DNA of 64,000 nt from DATHWB01 sp040880725. Its GTDB lineage: Bacteria > Actinomycetota > Acidimicrobiia > Spongiisociales > ZC4RG35. The stretch is from positions 62,001 to 126,000 of the forward strand of contig JBBDHV010000021.1 in assembly GCA_040880725.1 (NCBI GenBank), read 5' to 3'. Positions 24,040 through 33,449 of this stretch are shown in pieces. Both the position numbers and the translations under genes were made by a program. Under the pieces are notes generated by a model. It worked only from the letters and a program-made list of their open reading frames with translations, was not told the origin of the DNA and did no database searches. The number at the start of each line of letters is the position of its first letter. Position 1 is the first letter of the stretch.

Positions 24040-24130
24040 ATGAGTCACAGGGTGCGACGTCGGCCAAACCCGATGAGGCAGCCGCGCCAAGCGGGGGGTG
24101 CCGGGGGGTCGCCCCCCTGCGAAATCAGGC
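24040..24130 (-). repeat. family A dispersed repeat, copy 2 (inverted)
   Basis: Read on the minus strand: CTGATTTCGCAGGGGGGCGA, then CCCCCCGGCACCCCCCG and GCGCGGCTGCC, then a diverged end around CACCCTGTGACTCATCG. The TGA at its start is the stop codon of the M20 hydrolase, so like copy 1 it begins exactly where a gene ends, in the same orientation as that gene. Confidence 0.75.
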
Positions 24131-25279
24131 AGTCAGTTCTTGGAGGATTTCGAGGCCGGCGTGGAGGGCTGTTTCGAGGGAGTGCTCGTCGAGCGTGAAG
24201 GATGCGGAGTGGAGGTCGTTGGTGGCGGAGGTGCCGGCGGCGCAGCCGAGGCGGAAGAGCACTCCGGGGGTTTCGGTGAGGTAGAGGGCGAAGTCTTCGC
24301 CGCCCATCGACGTGTGGGTGGAGGTGACCGATCCGGGTCCGAGGGCCCGTTCGATGGCGGGGGTGAGTCGTTCGACGAGGACCGCGTCGTTGACGACGGG
24401 GGGTAACCCGCGGTTGTACCTGACTTCGGCGGTGGCGCCGAACGGGGCGGCGAGGTCCGCGGCGACCCGCCGGATGAGTTCGGGAACCTTCGCCCACGTT
24501 TCCTGGTCCGGTGTCCGGACGGTGCCCGACATCTGCACCGTGGTCGGGATGACGTTGTCGGCCGTTCCCCCGTGGATCTGTCCGAAGGTGATCGCCAGTG
24601 GCGCCCGGGCATCGATCAGGCGGGTCACGATGCCTGCGAGGTTGGCGGCGACGTGACCGGCGGCTTGGACGATGTCGACGGTCTCGTGGGGACGGGCGGT
24701 GTGGCCGCCGGGTCCTTCGAGGAGGATGGAGAAGCGGTCCGCCGATGAGGTGATCGCACCCGGTTTCACTCCGACGAGACCGGCGGGCAGGTGCGGGTCG
24801 ACATGGAACGCGACGATGGCCTGTGCCCCGCTCACCGCGCCTTCGGCGGCCATCTCGTCTGCGCCGCCGGGGAACACCTCTTCGGACGGTTGGAAGAGGA
24901 ACCGGACTCTGCGCCCGTTTCCGACGTTTTCCCATGCGATGGCCAGGCCCAGTGCGATGGCGGTGTGGGCGTCGTGACCGCAGGCGTGCATCACTCCGGG
25001 AGTCTGGGAGGCGAATGGGAGACCGGCGGGCTCGGTGATGGGGAGTGCGTCGAGGTCCGCCCGAAACACGACGAGGGGTCCTTCGGAGCCGACGTCGACC
25101 GTGAGACCGGATTTGGGGGTGCGAAGGCGGGGCCGGAGTCCGGCGGCGGTGAGGTGGCCTGCCACCAGGTCCGTCGTTGCGAACTCCTGTTTGGAGAGTT
25201 CGGGATGTCGATGGATGGCCCGCCGGACGTCCACCACGGTGGGGAGGACGCTCGCGACCACGTGGGAGGTGTCGAGCAT
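24125..25279 (-). CDS. M20-family amidohydrolase
   Basis: 384 residues. M20D-type metallopeptidase or aminoacylase (IAA-amino acid hydrolase/hippuricase group) that cleaves N-acyl amino acids. HRHPELSKQE near residue 22, metal ligands in MHACGHDAHTA (about 97-107), the catalytic Glu pair in FQPSEEVFPGGA (about 132), HVDPHLPAG, the dimerisation domain starting at GGHTARPHE, and SMGGEDFALYL near 335. Cytoplasmic by lack of signal. Divergent from the DNA methyltransferase gene 72 bases away. An in-frame ATG 24 bases upstream is a possible alternative start. Confidence 0.9.
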   Translation of the reverse strand: MLDTSHVVASVLPTVVDVRRAIHRHPELSKQEFATTDLVAGHLTAAGLRPRLRTPKSGLTVDVGSEGPLVVFRADLDALPITEPAGLPFASQTPGVMHACGHDAHTAIALGLAIAWENVGNGRRVRFLFQPSEEVFPGGADEMAAEGAVSGAQAIVAFHVDPHLPAGLVGVKPGAITSSADRFSILLEGPGGHTARPHETVDIVQAAGHVAANLAGIVTRLIDARAPLAITFGQIHGGTADNVIPTTVQMSGTVRTPDQETWAKVPELIRRVAADLAAPFGATAEVRYNRGLPPVVNDAVLVERLTPAIERALGPGSVTSTHTSMGGEDFALYLTETPGVLFRLGCAAGTSATNDLHSASFTLDEHSLETALHAGLEILQELTA

Positions 25280-25351
25280 GAGCCCGGCAGGGTACTGGCA
25301 CATGGTGCGACGAACCAGGCCGGGAGGCCCCCCGGGTCTAGCCTGTCGCCG

Positions 25352-26731
25352 GTGGCAGAGTCGAGACGGACACGAACTTCCAACTTCGGGTCGTCCCGCC
25401 GTGAAAGCCACGATGCCACGGCGTTCTACGAGCGGTTCGATCCTCCGATCATCGGCGAGGACCGGGACATCGACTGGAACAAGGCGCTGGACGCGATCCA
25501 TCTCGGTGACGCTCGGACGATGGTCGAGGTGCCGTCGAACTCCGTTGCCCTCGTGGTGACGTCCCCGCCGTATTTCGCCGGCAAGGAGTACGAAGAGGAC
25601 ATGGGTCAAGGTCATGTGCCCGCGTCGTATCAGGCGTATCTCCACGGCCTGGAGGAAGTCTTCGCAGAGTGCGTCAGAACGCTGGAGCCGGGCGGCCGTC
25701 TCGCGGTGAACGTCGCCAACCTGGGCCGGAGGCCGTATCGCTCGCTCTCCGGAGATGTCATCCGCATCTTCGAACGCCTCGGGTTGCTGCTGCGGGGCGA
25801 GGTTGTCTGGGTCAAGGCCCGTGGTGCCTCCGGATCCACGGCGTGGGGGACCTTCCAGCGTCCGACGAATCCGGTGCTGCGGGATCTGAGTGAGCGCATC
25901 GTCCTGGCGTCGAAGGGTCGCTTCGACCGGGCGGTGTCGATGCGCGAGCGCGAGGAGCATGACCGGCCCCATGTCTCCGACATCTGGCGGGACGAGTTCA
26001 TGGAGGCGACGACCGACATCTGGGAGATCCCGTCGGAGAGCGCCACTCGGGTGAACCATCCTGCCCCGTTCCCGGTCGAGTTGCCGCGACGGCTCATCGA
26101 ACTCTTCACATATCGGGGTGACCTGGTCCTCGATCCGTTCATCGGTTCGGGAAGCACGGCGGTTGCCGCGGTGCAGACCGGTCGGCACTACGTGGGATAT
26201 GAGATCGATCCTGAGTACCACGCCAGGGCCGTCACGCGGGTGGCGAGCCAAGTCGCTGATTCGACTCCGGGTCCTCGCGCCCCGGCACTGCCGGGGGAAG
26301 GCACCGCGACCGCAGTCGCAGTGCAGCAGGGCCGTGCGATCAGGGACGTGGCGGCCGCGGTTCTCGAAGACGCCGGCTTCCGGGAGGTCAGGGAAGGGGT
26401 GCGGGTCGGTCCCGGAATCGATGTGTCGTTCGAGGCAACCGACCAGTCGGGGGAGGCGTGGCTCTTCGACCTCTCCGGAGCGTTCACTGCGTCGGTCCCC
26501 GGACTCGTGCGCACCGAGGTGCTCTGGAAGGCCGTGGGGCGCGCCGCGGCGATCGATCGTCATCGCGCAGGGCGCAAGCTGGTCCTGCTCACGTCGCATC
26601 GCCCCACCGAGCGTTCCCCTGGGGCGCGCATCCTGGCGGAGATGGTCGGTCCGGACCGTCCGATCTTCGACGTCGTCGAACTGCTCGACGACGAAGGCGC
26701 CGCGCGGTTGGCGGCCTATGCCGACTCCTGA
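25352..26731 (+). CDS. orphan beta-class DNA methyltransferase with C-terminal extension
   Basis: 459 residues. Motif IV TSPPYF comes first (about residue 69) and SAM motif I DPFIGSGST second (about 260), the order of beta-class N6-adenine/N4-cytosine methylases such as CcrM. Residues about 310-459 are an extra domain with GIDVSFEATD, GEAWLFDLSGAF and RTEVLWKAVGRAA, whose spaced D, D/E and K hint at a degenerate nuclease-like or DNA-reading fold. No endonuclease gene is adjacent, so it is an orphan methylase. GTG start chosen because TAGCCT lies 7 bases upstream and family homology begins soon after. Overlaps the adenosine deaminase by 14 bases. Confidence 0.85.
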   Translation: MAESRRTRTSNFGSSRRESHDATAFYERFDPPIIGEDRDIDWNKALDAIHLGDARTMVEVPSNSVALVVTSPPYFAGKEYEEDMGQGHVPASYQAYLHGLEEVFAECVRTLEPGGRLAVNVANLGRRPYRSLSGDVIRIFERLGLLLRGEVVWVKARGASGSTAWGTFQRPTNPVLRDLSERIVLASKGRFDRAVSMREREEHDRPHVSDIWRDEFMEATTDIWEIPSESATRVNHPAPFPVELPRRLIELFTYRGDLVLDPFIGSGSTAVAAVQTGRHYVGYEIDPEYHARAVTRVASQVADSTPGPRAPALPGEGTATAVAVQQGRAIRDVAAAVLEDAGFREVREGVRVGPGIDVSFEATDQSGEAWLFDLSGAFTASVPGLVRTEVLWKAVGRAAAIDRHRAGRKLVLLTSHRPTERSPGARILAEMVGPDRPIFDVVELLDDEGAARLAAYADS

Positions 26732-27743
26732 CCTGCGGTGGGACTCGATGCCGAAGGTCGAGCTCCACCTGCATCTGGAAGGGGCGATCCCGTTGGATGC
26801 GATGTGGGAGTTGGTCTCACGGCATGGGGGTGACCCCGAGATTCGGGGACCGGAGGCGCTGGCGAAGCGTTTCGAGTTCACCGATTTCGCCCACTTCATC
26901 AGCGTGTGGGAGTGGAAGCTGCGGTTCCACGACACACTCGACGACTATGCCTTTCTGGCCGCCGCCGTCGCCGCGGACCTCCGCCGCCAGGGGCACTCCT
27001 ACGTCGAGGCGTTCGTGTCGCCGACGGACTCACCGCTGGATCCCGCCGAGATGCTGCGGGCGGTTCGCAGCGGCCTCGAAGAGGTCGACGGCATCGAGAT
27101 CGCCCTCATCCCCGACCTGGTGCGCGACACCGGACCCGAGTTGGCCATGCGGACGCTCGACGCGGTGATCGGTGTTGCCGAAGAGGCCGGGGTGATCGGA
27201 ATCACCATCGGAGGTTCGGAACAGCACCACCCTCCCGAGCAGTTCGCTCCGGTGTACCGAAGGGCACGTGAGGCGGGGCTGCGGCTGACGGCCCACGCCG
27301 GCGAGGCGGCGGGTCCCGAGAGCGTCCGCAGAGCGATCGAGGATCTGGGCGTCGACCGCATCGGTCATGGGGTGCGGGCCGTCGAGGATTGGGCGCTGCT
27401 GCGCGAGTTGGTCGACCGGCAGATCCCCCTCGAGGTGTGCCCGACATCCAATGTGCGCACGAAGGTCGCCCCTTCGCTGCCAGATCATCCGATTCGCACC
27501 CTGATCGACGAGGGCGCGTTCGTCACGTTGAACACCGACGACCCGGCGATGTTCGGTTGCACCCTGGCCGGGGAGTACGCAGCCGTTCAGTCCCTCGGCT
27601 ACGACGATGAGACGATGCGGTTGCTCTCCGAGAACGCCATTGACGCCTCGTGGGCGTCTCCTTCCCGCAAACGTCAGCTGCATGTCGACCTGGCGTCGTG
27701 GTGGCAGGGCCAGCTCCGGCCGCCGGTAGCCTCATCCCCATGA
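26718..27743 (+). CDS. add: adenosine deaminase
   Basis: 341 residues. Zinc hydrolase converting adenosine to inosine. Zn ligands in KVELHLHLEGA (about 13-23), TAHAGEAAGPESV with the catalytic Glu near 195, RIGHGVRA, and LNTDDPAMFG with the Zn-binding Asp near 272. Length is typical. Its ATG lies inside the methyltransferase end; ATG 26748 would also fit. The 3' end overlaps the nadE start (ATGA). Substrate could include related purines, as the family has adenine-deaminase-like members. Confidence 0.9.
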   Translation: MPTPDLRWDSMPKVELHLHLEGAIPLDAMWELVSRHGGDPEIRGPEALAKRFEFTDFAHFISVWEWKLRFHDTLDDYAFLAAAVAADLRRQGHSYVEAFVSPTDSPLDPAEMLRAVRSGLEEVDGIEIALIPDLVRDTGPELAMRTLDAVIGVAEEAGVIGITIGGSEQHHPPEQFAPVYRRAREAGLRLTAHAGEAAGPESVRRAIEDLGVDRIGHGVRAVEDWALLRELVDRQIPLEVCPTSNVRTKVAPSLPDHPIRTLIDEGAFVTLNTDDPAMFGCTLAGEYAAVQSLGYDDETMRLLSENAIDASWASPSRKRQLHVDLASWWQGQLRPPVASSP

Positions 27744-29380
27744 AGGTGGCGGGTGCTCAGCTCAACCTGACCGTCGGTGACCTCGAAGGCAACGAGGCGC
27801 GGATCGGTGAGGCAATGGACTGGGCCGAGGAAGCCGGTGCCGACGTCCTATTGCTCCCCGAGCTCGCCGTCACGGGGTATCCACCTGAGGATCTGGTGCT
27901 GCGCCCTTCCTTTGTCGAGGCGAACAAGCAGGTCGTCCGACGGCTCGCCCGCCGGTCCGCCAAGACCACGACCGTCGTGGGCTTCGTCGACGACTCCAAC
28001 GGCAACCCGGGGGCCGATGACGCCGTGCCCCGGGAGGTCGCCAATGCCGCGGCCATCCTCGAAGGCGGGCAGATCCGGGGGGTGTACCACAAGGTGCTGT
28101 TGCCCAACTACGGCGTGTTCGACGAGGACCGGTACTTCGGAGTCGGGATCGATCCCGACCGCACCTGGGAGATCGCCGGCATTCCCGTCGGTGTGTCGAT
28201 CTGCGAGGACATCTGGCTGCCGGACGGCCCCCCGCAGGCTCAGGCCCAGGCGGGTGCCCAGATCCTGCTGAACATCAACGCGTCGCCGTTTCATCGGGGG
28301 AAGGCCACGGACCGCGAGGAGATGCTGGCGGCCCGGGCTCGGGCTGCGTCCACGCCGGTGGTGTACGTGAACCTCGTTGGTGGTCAGGACGAACTGGTTT
28401 TCGACGGTGCCTCGCTGGTGCTCGCGGCGGACGGGACGGTCTTGCATCGTTCTCCGCAGTTCGCCGAGGATCGGTTCCTCGTCGATGTTCCCGTTGGGCT
28501 CGAGGCGGGAGAGCCGTGTTGTGTGGCAGAGCTGCTCGAGCCGACCGAGGAGGTGTATCGGGCGCTGGTGACGGGACTCGGCGACTACTGCAGGAAGAAC
28601 GGCTTCGGTCAGGTGGTGCTGGGGTTGTCGGGCGGAATCGATTCGGCGCTGACTGCCACGATCGCCGCCGATGCCCTCGGCGGCGAAAACGTGTGGGGGG
28701 TCACGATGCCGTCTCGTTTCAGTTCGGAGGGCTCCGTCGCCGATTCGAAAGCCCTGGCTGCGAACCTCGGGCTTCGGTTCGATCAGATTCCGATGGACGA
28801 GATCTTCTCGGAGTTCTTGTCTGCGCTCCACCCGGTGTTCTCCGGGACCGACTCGGGCGTGGCGGAAGAGAACATCCAATCCCGCATCCGGGGTGCGTTG
28901 CTGATGGCGATCTCGAACAAGCATGGTCCGATGGTGCTGGCAACGGGCAACAAGTCCGAGATGGCTGCCGGATACGCCACCCTCTATGGCGACATGGCAG
29001 GGGGTTACGCCGTCCTCCAGGACGTCTTCAAGACATTGGTCTTCGACCTGGCACGCTGGAGGAATCGCGAAGGCGAAGTCATACCGCAGAACACGATCGA
29101 CAAGCCGCCGTCCGCCGAGCTTCGGCCCGACCAGAAGGACACCGACAGCTTGCCCCCATATGAGATCCTCGACGCGATCCTCGAGCGCTACATCGAGGAC
29201 GACATGGGCCCGGCGGAGATTGTCGACGAGGGCTTCGACGAGACCCTCGTGAGACAGATCGCCAGGATGGTGGACCGCAACGAGTACAAGCGACGTCAGG
29301 CCGCCCCCGGCGTGAAGATCACCACCAAAGCCTTCGGACGGGACAGGCGTCTGCCGATCACCAACCACTTCCGACCATGA
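27740..29380 (+). CDS. nadE: glutamine-dependent NAD+ synthetase
   Basis: 546 residues. Last step of NAD synthesis: amidates nicotinate adenine dinucleotide using glutamine. An N-terminal nitrilase-type amidase has Glu in LLLPELAVTGYPPEDL (about 43), Lys in VYHKVLLPNYGVFDEDRYF (about 115) and Cys in VSICEDIW (about 156). The C-terminal synthetase has the PP-loop LGLSGGIDSALT near 295 and ATGNKSEMAAGY. TAGCCT 7 bases before ATG, although it overlaps add by 4 bases, so it may have its own promoter as well as being coupled. Confidence 0.95.
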   Translation: MKVAGAQLNLTVGDLEGNEARIGEAMDWAEEAGADVLLLPELAVTGYPPEDLVLRPSFVEANKQVVRRLARRSAKTTTVVGFVDDSNGNPGADDAVPREVANAAAILEGGQIRGVYHKVLLPNYGVFDEDRYFGVGIDPDRTWEIAGIPVGVSICEDIWLPDGPPQAQAQAGAQILLNINASPFHRGKATDREEMLAARARAASTPVVYVNLVGGQDELVFDGASLVLAADGTVLHRSPQFAEDRFLVDVPVGLEAGEPCCVAELLEPTEEVYRALVTGLGDYCRKNGFGQVVLGLSGGIDSALTATIAADALGGENVWGVTMPSRFSSEGSVADSKALAANLGLRFDQIPMDEIFSEFLSALHPVFSGTDSGVAEENIQSRIRGALLMAISNKHGPMVLATGNKSEMAAGYATLYGDMAGGYAVLQDVFKTLVFDLARWRNREGEVIPQNTIDKPPSAELRPDQKDTDSLPPYEILDAILERYIEDDMGPAEIVDEGFDETLVRQIARMVDRNEYKRRQAAPGVKITTKAFGRDRRLPITNHFRP

Positions 29381-30192
29381 TCACTCTCGTCGACGGAATC
29401 CGACAGGACGTCCTGGCTGTCACCGACTCGACGATCGTCCGTGGCGATGGTGTCTTCGAGGCGGTACGCAGCTACGGCGGGAGGGTGTTCGCCCTCGAAG
29501 ATCATCTCGAGAGACTCGCCCTGAGCGCCGTTGCGATGGGCATACCGCTGCCAGATGATGGCCGCATCGGCTCCTGGGCGCGCTCGGTGGGCGCGGAGGG
29601 CGGGGAAGGGATCGTGCGGATCATCGTGGGGCGCGGCGATGCCGTCCCCGGGATGTCGGGAGAGCAACGCATCGTCGTGATACATCACCCGGTTCCGTTC
29701 ACCCCCGCCACACTCCGTATCCGGCCGTGGCCAGCGCCGTGGCACCCGGCCGGTCGCCCCTGGGAGTTGGCGGGCGTGAAGACCACTTCGTACGCGCCGA
29801 ACCTCGCCGCGACCCGGATGGCAGCACGCGACGGGTTCGACGATGCGCTCTTGGTCTCGTTCGACGACATCGTCCTCGAAGGCCCCACTTTCGGAGTGGC
29901 GTGGGTCACCGAAGGGGTCATCACGGCCCCCGAACTCGACTTGGGCATCCTCGATTCGATCACCCGGCGCCGCGTGCTCGCACTGGCCTCCGCAGAGGGC
30001 CTGTCCGTGGAGACGGGACGTTTCGGGATCCACGCGTTGGACGAGGCAGACGAAGTGTTCGCGATGAGCACGGTCAAGGAGGTCACACCGGTCATCTCCG
30101 TGGGCGAGCGGGAGTTCGTGGTGGGACCGGTGACCGCCCGGTTGCGGGACCTGTTCCGTCGTCACGTGGTCGAGGCCGATCGCTTGTCCTGA
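29377..30192 (+). CDS. class IV aminotransferase-fold PLP enzyme
   Basis: 271 residues. Fold-type IV PLP family shared by branched-chain aminotransferase, D-amino acid aminotransferase and aminodeoxychorismate lyase. GDGVFEAVRSYGG near residue 22, R-x-E-DHLERL, the PLP Lys in VKTTSYAPNLAA (about 133), GPTFGVAWV in place of the usual EGxxxN loop and GILDSITRRRVL. Length fits aminodeoxychorismate lyase (pabC) as well as aminotransferases; I cannot choose. The ATG overlaps the nadE stop. Confidence 0.8.
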   Translation: MITLVDGIRQDVLAVTDSTIVRGDGVFEAVRSYGGRVFALEDHLERLALSAVAMGIPLPDDGRIGSWARSVGAEGGEGIVRIIVGRGDAVPGMSGEQRIVVIHHPVPFTPATLRIRPWPAPWHPAGRPWELAGVKTTSYAPNLAATRMAARDGFDDALLVSFDDIVLEGPTFGVAWVTEGVITAPELDLGILDSITRRRVLALASAEGLSVETGRFGIHALDEADEVFAMSTVKEVTPVISVGEREFVVGPVTARLRDLFRRHVVEADRLS

Positions 30193-30275
30193 GGCGTGGG
30201 TAGCCTGAGTGGCCGAACGTCCCTGTGACGGTCCAGCGCCGGATCGCAGTGGAGCCAAAGTCATGGAGGTCCAAC

Positions 30276-30815
30276 GTGGTTCGCAGATCGATTGCACTCT
30301 TTGCCGCGGTGGTGTTGGTGGCTGCCTGCTCCCCCGAGGAGGCGGAACTCACCACCACGACGACCACCACGCTCGCCGAAACGACGACCACCGCGGCCGA
30401 CGATTCCACCACCACCCCCACCGACGGTGGCGACGAAGACGGTGACGACGAAGACGGTGACGACGAAGACGGCGACACTCCCGCACCGGCCATCAGCGAC
30501 TACGAAGTCGTCGTCCGGGGGAGCGCCACCGGGGGAGAGACGTTGTGGATTCTCATCGAGCCCGGTGACTACACCGACGTCGACCTCGAGAACCTGATCC
30601 GAGAGCTCGTCGACGAGAGCGACGTCACGCTGGCAGGTATCAACGTCTTCGATGATCGCGACGCTCTCGAAGCCGGCACGGTTGCGGCGGACGCGCGAAC
30701 CGACGAGCAACAGGAGTTGGTCGACGCGCACTTCCTCGTGAGCCTGGTCGACGGTGCGGTCATCCGTTTCGAAGGCCCGTTCGCGGAGTTCGGGGAGACT
30801 GCCGTCGGCAGCTGA
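30276..30815 (+). CDS. putative lipoprotein with acidic repeat linker
   Basis: 179 residues from GTG 30276, preceded by GGAGGT at 5 bases. The signal peptide ends in a lipobox (VLVAACSPEE, Cys about 16). It is followed by a Thr-rich linker and an acidic stretch built from three copies of a 15-base repeat (GACGAAGACGGTGAC), then a folded domain of about 110 residues (SDYEVVVRGSATGGETLWIL). Not recognised. It resembles other short lipoproteins of this genome that use Thr-rich spacers to reach through the wall. Confidence 0.7.
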   Translation: MVRRSIALFAAVVLVAACSPEEAELTTTTTTTLAETTTTAADDSTTTPTDGGDEDGDDEDGDDEDGDTPAPAISDYEVVVRGSATGGETLWILIEPGDYTDVDLENLIRELVDESDVTLAGINVFDDRDALEAGTVAADARTDEQQELVDAHFLVSLVDGAVIRFEGPFAEFGETAVGS

Positions 30816-30837
30816 GACGCCTCGTACGCTGGCGTCG

Positions 30838-31986
30838 ATGGATCAGAGGACCTTCCCGCTCGGAGCCAGGGTCACCCGCGAGGTGCTCGCGGCGGATCTC
30901 CACGGGGTGCTGCGGGAGTTGCGGGAATCTGAGCCCGTGTCATGGATCCCTTCCCTCCACGGATGGATGGTGACGCGACGTGACCTGGCGATCGAGGTGC
31001 TGCGCGATCCGGAGCGGTTCACCGTCGAGGATCCCCGCTTTTCGACGGGTCAGGTCCTGGGTCCTTCGATGCTGTCACTCGACGGGGTCGAGCACGCCAG
31101 GCATCGGACGCCGTTCGCGGACTCATTGCGCCTGCCGCGCGTTCGTGAGCACTTCACCGGAGTCGTGGAATCCGAGGCCCGCCGCCTCGTCGAGTCCATC
31201 GCACCGATGGGCCAAGCGGATCTCCGGCGCGACCTGGCGGGACCATTGGCGGTCGCCGTCGTCGCAGCTGCCCTCGACATGGCCGGAGTCGATCCGGTCG
31301 TGATGCGACGCTGGTACGACGACATCGTGGCTGCGGTGTCCGCGGCCTCGGACGGAGTGGTGGGGGTGAAGGTGCCCCCGTCCGTCGAGTTGCTGGAGCG
31401 ACAGGTGAGGGACACCATCGCGGCGGGTGGTTTGCTCGCCGACGCACGTCTGACCTTGTCGGAGGCTGAGGCCGTGTCCAACACCGCGGTCATGCTCTTC
31501 GGCGGCGTCGAGACCAGCGAAGGCGCCACCGCCAATGCATTCATGCATCTGCTCTCTCATCCGGAGCAGCTCGATCGGGTGGTGGCCGACCCCGAGCTCC
31601 TGTCCCGCTCGGTCGACGAGTCCTTGCGACTGGAACCGTCGGTGGTGCAGTTGGATCGCTTCGCGACAGGTGACACCGAACTCGGTGGTGTCGCCATCGG
31701 TGCGGGGGAGTTCGTGATGGTCTCGGTGAGTGCGGCCAACCGGGATCCGGCGACCTATCCCGACCCTGACCGCTTCGATGTGACGAGGGAGAACGCGCGG
31801 ACGCATCTGGCGTTCGCCCAAGGCCCCCACCACTGCGTCGGACTGCATCTGGCGCGGGCCGAAACGCGTGCTGCCCTTGCCGCGGCGCTGTCGCGCCTGC
31901 CAGGGCTACGCCTCACAGGTGAGGTCGAGCTCGAAGGGACGGTCTTCCGCAAACCGCGTGCGGTGCCGGCGTCCTGGGTGGTCTGA
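30838..31986 (+). CDS. cytochrome P450
   Basis: 382 residues, soluble bacterial P450. I-helix FGGVETSEGATAN (about 222; Ser replaces the second Thr of the common ETT), ExxR in ESLRLEP near 260, and the haem loop FAQGPHHCVGLHLARAE with the proximal Cys near 332. It hydroxylates a small hydrophobic substrate with electrons from a ferredoxin; no partner ferredoxin is adjacent. TACGCT 7 bases before the ATG, leaderless pattern. The somewhat short N-terminus is normal for actinobacterial P450s. Confidence 0.93.
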   Translation: MDQRTFPLGARVTREVLAADLHGVLRELRESEPVSWIPSLHGWMVTRRDLAIEVLRDPERFTVEDPRFSTGQVLGPSMLSLDGVEHARHRTPFADSLRLPRVREHFTGVVESEARRLVESIAPMGQADLRRDLAGPLAVAVVAAALDMAGVDPVVMRRWYDDIVAAVSAASDGVVGVKVPPSVELLERQVRDTIAAGGLLADARLTLSEAEAVSNTAVMLFGGVETSEGATANAFMHLLSHPEQLDRVVADPELLSRSVDESLRLEPSVVQLDRFATGDTELGGVAIGAGEFVMVSVSAANRDPATYPDPDRFDVTRENARTHLAFAQGPHHCVGLHLARAETRAALAAALSRLPGLRLTGEVELEGTVFRKPRAVPASWVV

Positions 31987-31998
31987 GTCACGGGCGAC

Positions 31999-33402
31999 TC
32001 AGAGGAGCAGCGAGGCCACCAGCAGGAAGCCGCCGAATCCCACCAGGTCGGTGATGAGGGTCAGGAAAATGTTCGCGGCGAGGGCGGGGTCGAGGCCGAA
32101 GCTCCGCATCAGCAGCGGGATGGTGGTTCCCACGGTCGTCGCAATCGAGAGGTTGGCGAGTGTGCCGATCGCGACGACCAGGGCCACCCGCGTCGCCGGT
32201 GCCTCTGTCGTGAAGATGTCCGCGCTGATGAGCACGATGGCAGCGGCCGCCGCGAAGGCGGCGAGGGCCAGCCCGTTCAGCACCCCGATGGTCGCCTGCC
32301 GCCCGATGATCTCCAGTGATCGCGAGCGGGGGAGTTCGTCTTTGGCCATGCCGCGGATCACCACCGCCAGGCTTTGGGATCCGCCGTTCCCTCCGAGGAG
32401 CGCGATCACGGGCATGAGGGCGGCGAGCACGGGAACACGGGAGATCACGCCGGTTTGGGACTCGATGACGAGCGCGACGCCGAGCGACAGGAGCAGGTTC
32501 ACTGCCAGCCATGGCAACCGGTTGCGGACCGATACCCCAATGGCGGTGTAGGCGGTCTCCTCGGCGCCGGCGCCGACCGCCGTCGCGAAGTCCTCGGACG
32601 CCTCGTCCTGAACCGATTCGGTCACCGACTCGTGGGTGACCATGCCTTGCAGGCGGCCTGCTTCGTCGACCACGGGGAGACCGAAGAGGTGATAGCGCTG
32701 GCTCAGATCGGCGATCACTTCACGGTCGGTGTTGACGTCGACATGCACGGGGTTGCGCACCATCACCTCGTCGAGGCCCACCCCCGGCCGGTTGAACACC
32801 AGATCCCGGAACGAGAGGACGCCTTCGAGCTTGCCGCCCTCGTCGACGATGTAGACATAGGACAGGTCTTCGAGTTCGTCATGAAGCTGGCGGATGCGTT
32901 CGATCGCCTCGCCCGCGGTCATCCCGAGCGGAAGGCGGGCGATCTCGGTGGTCATCAGTCCGCCGGCTGAGTCCGGGGCGTACCGGAGCAGGCGTCGAAT
33001 CTCTGACCGGACGAGGGGTTCGACGGCGCGCAGGATCGGTTCGCGTTCGTTGGGCGCGAGCTGTTCGAGAATATCGACGGCCTCTTCGGCCGCCATCTCC
33101 TCGAGCACCCGGCCCGCCGAGTCCACGTCGAGAGCGAGCAGGAAGTCCGCCGCGAGATCGTCTCGCAGTTCCTCGAGCACCCCGGCGGCCTGCTCGTCTT
33201 CGAGTTCGACGAAGAGTCCCCCTGCGGTGTCGTCCGGAAGGGCCTCGAGGATGTCCGCGGCGTCGCCCGGCGTTGCGTCGGCGATCGCCGCCCAGGTCTC
33301 GTAGTTCTCGTCGAGGAAGTCGCTGACTTCCTCGGGATTCTTGCGCGCGGCGAGACGCAGTTGTCGTGCGAGTTCGCGCGGTCGACGCAGGCTGAACTTC
33401 AT
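31999..33402 (-). CDS. mgtE: MgtE-family magnesium transporter
   Basis: 467 residues. Cytoplasmic N domain of helical repeats (GDAADILEALPDDTAGGLF, about 45-130), two CBS domains (about 135-260, with LMTTEIARLPLGMTAGEA and MVRNPVHVDVNTDREV) and five membrane helices (about 290-467) including the pore motif ALMPVIALLGGNGGSQSLAVV. Mg2+ binding to the N and CBS domains closes the channel. It ends 13 bases after the convergent P450 stop. Normal length, all parts present. Confidence 0.95.
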   Translation of the reverse strand: MKFSLRRPRELARQLRLAARKNPEEVSDFLDENYETWAAIADATPGDAADILEALPDDTAGGLFVELEDEQAAGVLEELRDDLAADFLLALDVDSAGRVLEEMAAEEAVDILEQLAPNEREPILRAVEPLVRSEIRRLLRYAPDSAGGLMTTEIARLPLGMTAGEAIERIRQLHDELEDLSYVYIVDEGGKLEGVLSFRDLVFNRPGVGLDEVMVRNPVHVDVNTDREVIADLSQRYHLFGLPVVDEAGRLQGMVTHESVTESVQDEASEDFATAVGAGAEETAYTAIGVSVRNRLPWLAVNLLLSLGVALVIESQTGVISRVPVLAALMPVIALLGGNGGSQSLAVVIRGMAKDELPRSRSLEIIGRQATIGVLNGLALAAFAAAAAIVLISADIFTTEAPATRVALVVAIGTLANLSIATTVGTTIPLLMRSFGLDPALAANIFLTLITDLVGFGGFLLVASLLL

Positions 33403-33449
33403 CGCGGATCCCGGTGTTGGTCGGGTCTCAGGCTACCGACCCGGCCCGG

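Noticed and set aside
24791..25351. An upstream extension of the DNA methylase gene into the M20 gene
   Set aside because: The extra 187 codons are antisense to conserved M20 motifs; a TAGCCT box 7 bases before GTG 25352 marks the real start.
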